In this document: positions 1-7,770 of the stretch, piece after piece
Numbering within the stretch: position 1 is the stretch's first letter
Layout: each line of letters begins with the position of its first letter
The notes under the pieces: model-generated
Database searches by the model: none
Told to the model about the DNA's origin: nothing
The model's input: the letters and a program-made list of their open reading frames with translations, nothing else
Assembly (NCBI GenBank): GCA_964628185.1
Contig: CAZVLQ010000001.1
Location: forward strand, 1-64,000
Direction of reading: 5' to 3'
DNA: 64,000 nt
Source: CAZVLQ01 sp964628185
Lineage (GTDB): Bacteria > Pseudomonadota > Zetaproteobacteria > Mariprofundales > Mariprofundaceae
Made by a program: the position numbers and the translations under genes

Positions 1-53
1 TTATAAAGGATTAAAGGGGTTTTGCCCTCCTTTTTCGTGCAATATTGGGGCTA

Positions 54-191
54 GGAGCTTGTCGGACTTATGAGAAATCTACTGCGCGGCAGGGACAGCG
101 GTCCAAAATGCTTTACCCTTGATCTATCGCACGGCGGGATAGCGCCGCTTGCTCCTGCTCGCTACGATTCCCCTAAGTCCGACAGGCTCCT
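54..191 (-). repeat. MITE-like dispersed repeat, copy 1
   Basis: An 18-bp terminal inverted repeat bounds this element: AGGAGCTTGTCGGACTTA at 54-71 and TAAGTCCGACAGGCTCCT at 174-191, 17 of 18 positions complementary. Read on the minus strand, its interior matches copy 2 (44732-45002), with a shared core of GGGGAATCGTAGCGAGCAGG followed by AGCAAGCGGCGCT and an end block GCGCAGTAGATTT. No open frame of meaningful length lies inside. Short size, inverted ends and several copies fit a non-autonomous element. It sits downstream of serB in a region with no other recognisable gene. Confidence 0.75.
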
Positions 192-232
192 TACAGCCTC
201 GTAATAACCGGCGTGGGCTTTTTATGAACCAG

Positions 233-913
233 TTATTTTTCGTTTGTCCGCAGCAGTTTCAGCACCTGGTCCAGTCCGCCGTTGTCAATGGCGCAGGGCG
301 CCAGCTCGACCACCTTTGGCTTGGCATGAAAGGCAATGCCGAGGCCCGCGACCTGGATCATCGGCAAATCGTTGGCGCCATCGCCCAGCGCCACCGTCTG
401 CGCAAGAGGGATACTCCAGGCAGCGGCCTGCGAGAGCAGGGCGTTTCTTTTCACCCGGGCATCCACGATGTTGCCCAGAATCTTGCCCGTCAACTTTCCG
501 TTCACAATTTCCAGCCTGTTTGAAAGCGTATAATCCAGTCCAAGGCGGGCCTTGAGGCGATCCGTGAACCAGGAAAAGCCACCGGACACAATCCCGGTTT
601 TCCAGCCGTGCGCATGCAGGGTATCAATCAACGTTTCCGCTCCGGGTGTCAGCCTGATGCATTCTTCATACACCTGATCGAGTACGCCGGCATCGAGGCC
701 GGCCAGCAATTGAACGCGCTCGGTCAGGGATGCGGCGAAATCCAGTTCACCGCGCATGGCACGACCGGTGATGGCCGCGACCTGTGACTTGATGCCAAGA
801 AATCCGGCAATTTCATCAATACACTCACATTGAATCAGGGTGGAGTCCATGTCCATGAACAGCAGGCCGGGCCTAGCCAGCGTGGGCGCATGGGGGAAAG
901 GCGTCAGCGTCAT
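233..913 (-). CDS. serB: Phosphoserine phosphatase SerB
   Basis: It hydrolyses O-phosphoserine to serine, the last step of the phosphorylated serine pathway, in the cytoplasm. HAD-family motifs are all present: the nucleophile motif DMDST at residues 21-25 (Asp21 nucleophile, Asp23 acid/base), SGG at 110-112, a Lys near 155 and GDGAND at 177-182. At 226 residues it is the compact form lacking the N-terminal ACT-like extension of longer SerB proteins. Its ATG overlaps the mfd stop codon by four bases (ATGA), so the two are probably translationally coupled. The serA homologue of the same pathway lies about 47 kb away at 47458. Confidence 0.93.
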   Translation of the reverse strand: MTLTPFPHAPTLARPGLLFMDMDSTLIQCECIDEIAGFLGIKSQVAAITGRAMRGELDFAASLTERVQLLAGLDAGVLDQVYEECIRLTPGAETLIDTLHAHGWKTGIVSGGFSWFTDRLKARLGLDYTLSNRLEIVNGKLTGKILGNIVDARVKRNALLSQAAAWSIPLAQTVALGDGANDLPMIQVAGLGIAFHAKPKVVELAPCAIDNGGLDQVLKLLRTNEK

Positions 914-3900
914 AACGATGCATCCTCAAGAAGCTCATCGAGAAAGGCAATGCAATGGTGCAGCATGTCACGGTTGTCCCCGGTGCCGGGGAGCAACGTA
1001 AGGTTACCGTCCGGTGCAAGTCGGAAACGTTCCGGCTGCGCCTGTACGCGCCGCAGGAGCTTGTCCGGATCGATGGGGGAGTCCTGCGTGAATACAATCC
1101 GCATGCCGGAGCCGGCCACATCCAGCTTGCTGATCCGCAGGCGGCGGGCGCGCCAGCGGATGCGGGCGGATTCCAGCGCCATACGTGCTTCCACCGGCAT
1201 GCGGCCGAAGCGGTCGGTCATTTCCTCAAACAATTGTGTGGCCTGCGTATCCGAATCCACTTGCGCCAGGCGCCGGTAAAGCGCCAGCCGTTCGCCGGCC
1301 TGCGGAATGTAGTTCGGTGGCAGAATGGCGTTCACGCCCGGATGCATATCCACGGCCTGGCGTGGCAGCACCGGTGCGCCGCGCATTTCCGCAATGGCCG
1401 TCGAAAGCATATCCAGATACATGTCCAGACCAATCGCTTCAATCTGGCCGGACTGTTCCGCGCCCAGCAGGTTGCCCGCACCGCGGATTTCCATGTCCTG
1501 CCGTGCGATCATGAAACCGGCGCCCAGCTCGGTATGCTCGGCGATGGCCTGAAGCCGTTCCCGCGCATCCGGCGTCATGGCGCGGGCATCCGGCGTGAAC
1601 AGGTAGGCATAGGCCTGACGATTGCTGCGCCCGACGCGCCCGCGGATCTGGTGCAATTGCGCCAGCCCCAGCAGATCGGCGCGCTCCACCACCAGGGTGT
1701 TGGCATTGGGCACGTCGAGTCCGGATTCGACAATGGTGGTACATACCAGCACATGCAGCCGTCCTTCATAGAAGGCCATCATCTGGCGGTCCAGCTCGGC
1801 GGGACTCATGCGGCCATGGGCGATACCGATTTCAGCCTCGGGGACTTCATCGCGTAGACGGGTGGCAATGCGTTCAATGCTTTTGACATGATTATGCAGG
1901 TAGTAAACCTGCCCGCCGCGGTACAGTTCGCGGCGAATGGCTTCATTGGCCAGATGCGGATCAAACACGGTGACCATCGTGCGGATGGCCTCACGTTCAG
2001 CCGGAGGCGTGCTGATAATGGACACGCTGCGCAGGCCGGAAAGCGTCTGGTGCAATGTGCGCGGGATGGGCGTCGCCGTCAGTGTCAGCAGGTCCACATG
2101 CGCATGCAGTGATTTCAGGCGCTCCTTGTGCCTGACGCCGAAACGCTGCTCCTCATCCACGATGACCAGGCCGAGATCGGCGAAGTGAAAGATGTCCGAC
2201 AGCAGGCGATGAGTGCCGATGATGATATCAGTTTCGCCCGCGGTCAGGCTGCGGGCGATGTGCTCGCTTTTCTTCTTCCCCTGTACGCGGGTGACAAGCT
2301 CGATGTTCATGCCCGCGCCGGCAAAGCGTTCTCTGAAGCTGCCGTAATGCTGGTTGGCCAGCACGGTGGTGGGCGCCAGCAGGGCCACCTGCCTGCCCGA
2401 CCGGGCCACCACGAATGCCGCCCGCATGGCAACCTCCGTTTTACCAAAGCCGACGTCACCGCAGATCACGCGATCCATGGGTTCGTTTTTACCAAGATCG
2501 GCCAACACCTGTTCAATGGCCGTGACCTGATCGTCGGTCTCCTCGAAGGGGAAGCGCGCCGCAAATTCCTCGTAAGCCGCGCGCAGCGGATCCTCAAGGC
2601 GGTATGGCGTGCGCCGCGCACGCTTGCGGGCGGCCTCGACATCGATCAGCTCATGCGCCATGGCCAGCAGATCACGCCTGACCCGTTCGCGCGTGCGTTT
2701 CCATTTTTCCGAGCCGAGCCTGTCAAGCGGCGGCTCGTCACCGCCGGTATATTTGTGCAGGCGGTTCAAATCTTCCACCGGCACGTAGATGCTGGCCTCG
2801 CTTGCGTACCGGATATGGATGAAGTCGGCCTCGTTGCCGCCGGACTCCATGGTGGTCAGCCCCCCGTAGCGGCCAACGCCATGATCCTCATGCACGACCG
2901 GATCGTCGGGCCGCAGCTCTTGCAAGCTGGAAAACACGTCGGCGCGCAGTACGGCCGTACCGCGTCCGCGCTTGCGCGGCAGCCGCTGTCCCAGCAATTC
3001 GCGTCCGGTCAGAATCATCACCTTCAGCCCGGTCAGCGCTACGCCCTGCTCAAGAAAACCGATGGCGGCGGCAACCGGTGCGCGGGGAAGATCATGCATC
3101 CCCCTGCAGCGGCTAATATCTCCCGCAAGCCCTTCGCAGGCCTCCATCATGCGTTCCTGCTGGCCGGGTCCGTGCGCCACCAGCAACAATTGCCAGCCAT
3201 CCTGTATTTTCTTCGCGAGTGTTTGTTGCAGGGCGTGCAGTGGCTTCGATTTGTGCTGAAAATCATCAATCGAAAGCGCCGGCTCAATCTGATTGCTGGC
3301 AGGCAGCGTACCGGCTATAACCGGCGTCTCGACGGCATACAGTTCCTGCGGACTGATGACCGGCTCGGCGCTGGCGCGCACCAGTTCAAACTGCCCGCGC
3401 ACCTGTTCGGCAAAGGCGTTGCGTTTTACCTCGATGTCGTCCGGCGCGAACAGGCATGGATGTCCGGGCAGGTAGTCAGCCAGGCGGGCGGTGCGTTCGT
3501 AGGCGAGCGGCAGCAATGCCTCGATGCCGGGATGGGGACGGCCGCTTTGCGCGGCGGTCAGCATCGGGTGCCTGCGCTGATGGGGGAAGCGGGCGCGGAA
3601 GGCGGCCGCGAAGCGGCTGCGCCCATCCTCGTCCAGGATAACCTCACGCACGGGAACGGAAACAAATGTGTCCAGATACTCTCCCGAACGTTGCGTTTCC
3701 ACATCAAAGCGGCGAATGGACTCAATTTCGTCTCCGAACATATCCAGCCGCAGCGGTGATTCCTGCGTGGCAGGCCAGACGTCCAGAATGCCGCCACGGG
3801 CGGCGAATTCGCCCGTGGTCAACACCCGTTCCACGCTCTGCATGCCAGCCAGCGCCAGCCGCTCCTTCAGCCTTCCGATATCGAGCCGATCACCCGTATG

Positions 3901-4251
3901 CAATTGCCAAACGTGCGCGGCGACTGCCTCCGTTGGTGCGATTCGATGCAGCCAGGCGGGCAGGGCGGTGAGAAGAAGTCCTTGCGGTTCGGGTTCCCGG
4001 ATAAGCCGGGCCAGCGTCGAAAAGCGCTCACCGACAATGGAATGGTGCGGCGATACCCGGTCGTAAGGCAGCACTTCCCAGGCTGGAAAGCGCCACAAAA
4101 GTTTCGCTTCATCCTGCAGGAAAAAGGCCAGCTCTTCCGCCAGCTGACGGTAGCTGCGCAGATCAGGGCAAATGTAAACATGCAGCCCGCGCTTGCGGGC
4201 GGTTTGCGACAATTGCCAGGCGAGGCCGGATGGATGGATCGAACCTGTCAT
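910..4251 (-). CDS. mfd: Transcription-repair coupling factor Mfd
   Basis: Mfd is a DNA translocase that displaces RNA polymerase stalled at lesions and recruits UvrA for nucleotide excision repair. The frame stays open upstream to 4437, but the ATG at 4251 gives 1113 residues beginning MTGSIHPSGL. That fits the family, and the upstream extension would run antisense through the start of the 4348 gene. Visible parts are the N-terminal UvrB-like region, a CarD-like polymerase-interaction segment (HEDHGVGRYGGL), Walker A GDVGFGKTE, the DEEQRFG box, motif III TATPIPRT, motif VI with QIRGRVGR, and the C-terminal TRCF region. Its stop overlaps the serB start. Confidence 0.95.
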   Translation of the reverse strand: MTGSIHPSGLAWQLSQTARKRGLHVYICPDLRSYRQLAEELAFFLQDEAKLLWRFPAWEVLPYDRVSPHHSIVGERFSTLARLIREPEPQGLLLTALPAWLHRIAPTEAVAAHVWQLHTGDRLDIGRLKERLALAGMQSVERVLTTGEFAARGGILDVWPATQESPLRLDMFGDEIESIRRFDVETQRSGEYLDTFVSVPVREVILDEDGRSRFAAAFRARFPHQRRHPMLTAAQSGRPHPGIEALLPLAYERTARLADYLPGHPCLFAPDDIEVKRNAFAEQVRGQFELVRASAEPVISPQELYAVETPVIAGTLPASNQIEPALSIDDFQHKSKPLHALQQTLAKKIQDGWQLLLVAHGPGQQERMMEACEGLAGDISRCRGMHDLPRAPVAAAIGFLEQGVALTGLKVMILTGRELLGQRLPRKRGRGTAVLRADVFSSLQELRPDDPVVHEDHGVGRYGGLTTMESGGNEADFIHIRYASEASIYVPVEDLNRLHKYTGGDEPPLDRLGSEKWKRTRERVRRDLLAMAHELIDVEAARKRARRTPYRLEDPLRAAYEEFAARFPFEETDDQVTAIEQVLADLGKNEPMDRVICGDVGFGKTEVAMRAAFVVARSGRQVALLAPTTVLANQHYGSFRERFAGAGMNIELVTRVQGKKKSEHIARSLTAGETDIIIGTHRLLSDIFHFADLGLVIVDEEQRFGVRHKERLKSLHAHVDLLTLTATPIPRTLHQTLSGLRSVSIISTPPAEREAIRTMVTVFDPHLANEAIRRELYRGGQVYYLHNHVKSIERIATRLRDEVPEAEIGIAHGRMSPAELDRQMMAFYEGRLHVLVCTTIVESGLDVPNANTLVVERADLLGLAQLHQIRGRVGRSNRQAYAYLFTPDARAMTPDARERLQAIAEHTELGAGFMIARQDMEIRGAGNLLGAEQSGQIEAIGLDMYLDMLSTAIAEMRGAPVLPRQAVDMHPGVNAILPPNYIPQAGERLALYRRLAQVDSDTQATQLFEEMTDRFGRMPVEARMALESARIRWRARRLRISKLDVAGSGMRIVFTQDSPIDPDKLLRRVQAQPERFRLAPDGNLTLLPGTGDNRDMLHHCIAFLDELLEDASL

Positions 4252-4347
4252 GGGCGCGGAATCATGCCGGAAATTATATTTGATGCAAAAAGTGCGTGAT
4301 TTTTTTCTCTGGTTCCGGCTTTGCCGGGTTATGCTAATCTGCGGCGT

Positions 4348-4509
4348 ATGGTGAAGAAAGGGAAGCAGCATGCCGGCGTTATCAAGCCTTCCGACGTCAA
4401 GGTTCGGAAAAAGTTTGCGCCGCCTGAGCGCAGGCACAAGTCAGCCAGGGATTACGACCGCAAGAAGCTGAAGGAGCAGGATTTGCGTGAGACAGCAGAC
4501 GAATGCTGA
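4348..4509 (+). CDS. Small basic protein of unknown function
   Basis: A 53-residue, strongly basic frame beginning MVKKGKQHAGVIKPS. It has many Lys and Arg residues and no membrane segment or cysteine pattern. The frame is open upstream to a TTG at 4321, but the ATG at 4348 is the more natural start. Its 3' end overlaps the start of the radical SAM gene at 4503 by seven bases, which suggests translational coupling and argues that it is expressed. The composition could suit nucleic-acid or ribosome binding, but nothing in the sequence proves this. I do not recognise a named family. Confidence 0.5.
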   Translation: MVKKGKQHAGVIKPSDVKVRKKFAPPERRHKSARDYDRKKLKEQDLRETADEC

Positions 4510-5345
4510 ATACACGGAATCACGACCGGGATGCGGCGGGACTGACTTATGTTTATCCCGTCATTTCAAGGCGCGCCGGCGGCATTTCGATCGGCGTCAA
4601 CCTGAATCCGAACAATGCCTGTAACTGGCACTGCGTTTATTGCCAGGTGCCGAACCTGATTCGGGGCTCGTCACCCGAGATTGACATACCTTTGTTAGGC
4701 AGTGAATTAAGCGGATTTATCCATCATGTTTTGCATGGCGATTTCATGCAAAAACATGTGCCGGAGGATTGCCGCAGGATTTGCGATATCGCCATATCGG
4801 GCAACGGCGAGCCGACCGGTTGTAAACAGTTCGATACGGTGGTGGAGACGATTATCTCAGTGCTGCGAGATACGGATTTGCTTGGACGCATTCCTGTCGT
4901 GCTGATCACCAACGGCTCATATGTGCACCGTCCCGAGGTTCAGAAAGGGCTTGTAATAATGGCTGAGTACAGGGGCGAAGTATGGTTCAAGGTGGATGCG
5001 GCCACCGATGAAGGCATTGCGCGTATCAACGGCGTGAAGTTGAGCCCCGGGCACCTGAAACGACAATTGATGCTTACGACGGAACGGTGCCCGACCTGGA
5101 TTCAGACCTGTATGTTTAACTGGGATGACGCCCCGCCCGAGGCCAGCGAAGTGACGGCCTGGCTTGAATTCCTGGCAGATGTGATTCGCGATGACATTGC
5201 TCTTGAAGGCGTGCTGCTCTATGGCGTGGCCCGGCCCTCGATGCAGCCTGAGGCCGCGCATGTATCGGCGGTGAGTGCCGACTGGATGCTAGGCATGAAA
5301 CAGCGGGTTGAAGCGCTCGGCCTGCCGGTGCGTTTGAGCCTGTAG
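4503..5345 (+). CDS. Radical SAM protein
   Basis: The motif CNWHCVYC (CX3CX2C) near residue 38 is the canonical binding site for the radical SAM 4Fe-4S cluster. It is followed by a SAM-binding glycine/glutamate segment (SGNGEPT), as in Fe-S oxidoreductases of the COG0731 type. The product is 280 residues with no extra C-terminal cysteine-rich SPASM domain, so probably a single auxiliary-free TIM-barrel enzyme. The substrate cannot be told from sequence. It is preceded by a small basic protein whose frame overlaps its start, and it ends about 100 bases before the convergent M48 protease gene. Confidence 0.85.
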   Translation: MLNTRNHDRDAAGLTYVYPVISRRAGGISIGVNLNPNNACNWHCVYCQVPNLIRGSSPEIDIPLLGSELSGFIHHVLHGDFMQKHVPEDCRRICDIAISGNGEPTGCKQFDTVVETIISVLRDTDLLGRIPVVLITNGSYVHRPEVQKGLVIMAEYRGEVWFKVDAATDEGIARINGVKLSPGHLKRQLMLTTERCPTWIQTCMFNWDDAPPEASEVTAWLEFLADVIRDDIALEGVLLYGVARPSMQPEAAHVSAVSADWMLGMKQRVEALGLPVRLSL

Positions 5346-5452
5346 AACCACTTATTGCACGGTCTTGATGATGTTTCCAAGGAATGGTTTACCCATGTTG
5401 TCCATATTGTCCGAGGTCCAGCATATTCCTTGATGTCCATTCCCGTCCACTG

Positions 5453-6916
5453 TTAACGCACGTTTTTGATTATCATGCCGGGCTTGGGCGATTCATTCAG
5501 GTCCATGCCGTTTAAAGCGGCCAGTTTGTCGGCGGTGAAGCGCCCAAGAATATGATGGCTCCGTTGTGCCAGCACATGCCAGCTGTCGCCTCGCCGCCAG
5601 GTGTGAAGATGAATCCGGGGAATATCACCGTCGCGTTTGGGGTCGTAATGGCGGAAGGAAGCGGCGATGGACTCAAAGTCCGCACGGTATGCCTTGAACT
5701 TAGCGCCTCGGCTGTAGGCCAGCAGAATCCAGGCCCTGGGTCCGTCCAGCGCCACCGTGGCCAGCACGCGCGCCTGGCCGACCTGTTTGGCGGAGGCGTT
5801 GACGATGGCCTGCGTTACCTTAAAGCCGTTTCTCTGTGTCTTTTTCAATGCTTCAAGCGTGCGCCCGGGAAAGAGTTCACGAAGCACCTGCTTACCGCTT
5901 TGGCGCTTTTGCAGTTCCTTCAATTGAAGGATAAAGAAGGCCTTTTTTCGGCGCAGGCGCGCGGTGAGCGCCTGCGGTGAATTTTTGATGGCCCAGTTTG
6001 CGGGAAACTCAAGCTGGATACCCAGCTTGGGATGCAGGAATTTTTGGCCGACGATTGCTCCCTGCTCGGGGCTGTCGCCGTACGGGTATCCGTCCAGCGC
6101 GGCAAGCATGGCTTTATGACCAATTTCAGTGAGTTCGCTTTGATGAGCGGCGACCTCGGCCACGGCCTGCTCGATGCGTTTTTTTGTCTCCGGATGGCTG
6201 GCGAAGGCGCCGTGGTATATTTCGGGCGCCTTGCCGGTGACGTCCTTTGCTTCCCGAATACGCAAATCCTCCAGCCGTTGCAGGGTTTGAAGAATTCGGG
6301 TGGTGGCGTGGACATCGTAGCCTGCCCGGGCGATGTATTTGATCGAAAGTTCGTCGGCCTGAAGTTCATCCTTGCGGCCGTAACCCTGAATTACGGCCAG
6401 GGCGAGCAAATCCGACAACTGCCCCGCCGCCTGGGGAATGGGCAGGAAAATGGAGGCCACGGCCATACCGAGCCGGTAGCCCTGGGCTTGCGTATAACGC
6501 TGGACCGCGTGCCTGGCGGTCACATGACCGATTTCATGGCCGAGCACGGCGGCCAGCTCCGCTTCGCTGTTCAGATGAACCAGCAGTCCGCGGTTGATAT
6601 AAATATAGCCGCCGGGCAGGGCGAAGGCGTTGATTGTCGTATTGTCCACGACATGAAAGCGATAAAACAGTTCCGGCCGGTCGGAAACCGCCGCTACGCG
6701 CTGTCCTACCTGACTGACATATTTGACAAGCGGATCGTCGCCCGGCAACAGCGGCATCTGTTTGGCCACTTCCACCGCCGCCTGCCGTCCAAGCGCCAGT
6801 TCCTGCTTTTCACTCATCAGCACGAATTCCTGCTTGTTGCTCACCGGATTGGTGGCGCAGGCGGGCAGGATCAGGGCCAGGGCGAGCGCGAGGAAAGAAA
6901 GGCGCGGCATGGTCAT
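5453..6916 (-). CDS. M48-family zinc metalloprotease, lipoprotein
   Basis: The N-terminus is a lipoprotein signal: a hydrophobic stretch ending in the lipobox LPAC, with Cys20 as the lipidation site. This predicts periplasmic anchoring. The zinc motif HEIGH lies at residues 127-131, and a downstream ELQAD segment near 184-188 supplies the expected third ligand. The long C-terminal region ends in a LysM-like or tether-like stretch (FTADKLAALNG). BepA/YfgC-type relatives take part in outer-membrane protein quality control, but this protein lacks a clearly readable TPR domain, so the exact orthology is open. The start codon overlaps the stop of the upstream nuclease-like gene (ATGA). Confidence 0.85.
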   Translation of the reverse strand: MTMPRLSFLALALALILPACATNPVSNKQEFVLMSEKQELALGRQAAVEVAKQMPLLPGDDPLVKYVSQVGQRVAAVSDRPELFYRFHVVDNTTINAFALPGGYIYINRGLLVHLNSEAELAAVLGHEIGHVTARHAVQRYTQAQGYRLGMAVASIFLPIPQAAGQLSDLLALAVIQGYGRKDELQADELSIKYIARAGYDVHATTRILQTLQRLEDLRIREAKDVTGKAPEIYHGAFASHPETKKRIEQAVAEVAAHQSELTEIGHKAMLAALDGYPYGDSPEQGAIVGQKFLHPKLGIQLEFPANWAIKNSPQALTARLRRKKAFFILQLKELQKRQSGKQVLRELFPGRTLEALKKTQRNGFKVTQAIVNASAKQVGQARVLATVALDGPRAWILLAYSRGAKFKAYRADFESIAASFRHYDPKRDGDIPRIHLHTWRRGDSWHVLAQRSHHILGRFTADKLAALNGMDLNESPKPGMIIKNVR

Positions 6917-7680
6917 GGAGAAAGTATTTCCAGGTCGGCGGGGCTGTGCAACGTGAGATAAAGTTCACCGGAGCGACCCCGCCGGATCACCCCGTGTACG
7001 AACACCGCCTGACCCTTATGGATAAGGGGGGCATGGCTGAACCATTTGCGATAAGTGCGCGGAATGCTTACCCCAAGCCTGCTCAGGCGGAAGAAATACC
7101 GTGAACGGCTGACATAGCGTACCGTACCGCACACGACGCGGAACTGGCCGATGTTTCTTGCCGTGACATGCCTGGCGGCAAGCATGGAAAAGCGCCGGGT
7201 ATGCCAGATGCCAAGCTTCTTTTCGCGCGCCGTGCGTTCCAGCGCAACCAGCGTCTTCGCCCATTTCAGGTTGGGCGTGAAGATGTAGGCATGGGCAAGG
7301 CCAAGGCGGACCATTTCTCCGTTCACCCAGGTACCGCCAGGCAGCCAGACCTGCGCCAGCGTTCTGCCGTAGATATCACGCCGCTCAACGTCGAATCCAA
7401 GCCGCACGGTCTTGCCGGCGATCAGTCGTGTCAGTCCCCGTGTTGCTTCATCTCCCATGACTTGGCCGGATTTGTCCTGATGCGCAACCTCGGGTGTGTT
7501 GATGCCAAGCAGGCGGATCCTTTCTCCAGCGGCGGTTTCGAAGGTGTCGCCATCAAAAATGTAGCCCACATGTACCCAACGACTTTGTCCGATAACGGAA
7601 AAGGTGCCCGCCCGCGCCGGCATGAAGGCGTAAAGAAGCAGAAACAGGAGGCAGGCGGACCGTGTGAGAAGACGCAACAT
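6913..7680 (-). CDS. Secreted thermonuclease-like (SNase) protein
   Basis: Residues 1-25 form a signal peptide ending near PARAG. Residues 35-160 carry the staphylococcal-nuclease fold with the expected catalytic set: FDGDT (Asp43/Asp45), RIRLLGINTPE (Arg56, Glu64) and DIYGRTLA (Asp102, Arg106). About 85 further residues follow, resembling an OB-like nucleic-acid-binding tail. The open frame extends to 7782, but the ATG at 7680 places the signal peptide correctly at the N-terminus. It is translationally coupled to the M48 lipoprotein gene downstream, so both products probably act in the periplasm. Nuclease activity is inferred from motif conservation. Confidence 0.8.
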   Translation of the reverse strand: MLRLLTRSACLLFLLLYAFMPARAGTFSVIGQSRWVHVGYIFDGDTFETAAGERIRLLGINTPEVAHQDKSGQVMGDEATRGLTRLIAGKTVRLGFDVERRDIYGRTLAQVWLPGGTWVNGEMVRLGLAHAYIFTPNLKWAKTLVALERTAREKKLGIWHTRRFSMLAARHVTARNIGQFRVVCGTVRYVSRSRYFFRLSRLGVSIPRTYRKWFSHAPLIHKGQAVFVHGVIRRGRSGELYLTLHSPADLEILSP

Positions 7681-7770
7681 GCCGGCAGTATAGCGCAGGA
7701 AACAGATATCGCGTGGAAAAGGTCGGAAACATTTTTGGCTATTCTCCGCGATCCGGGCTAAAATCCATAT

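Noticed and set aside
2128..3759. A 543-residue open frame on the plus strand inside mfd
   Set aside because: It is antisense to well-conserved Mfd motifs, has no recognisable domain and shows the composition of a GC-rich shadow frame.
4252..4437. Upstream extension of mfd
   Set aside because: The added residues have no family match and overlap the start of the oppositely oriented small gene.
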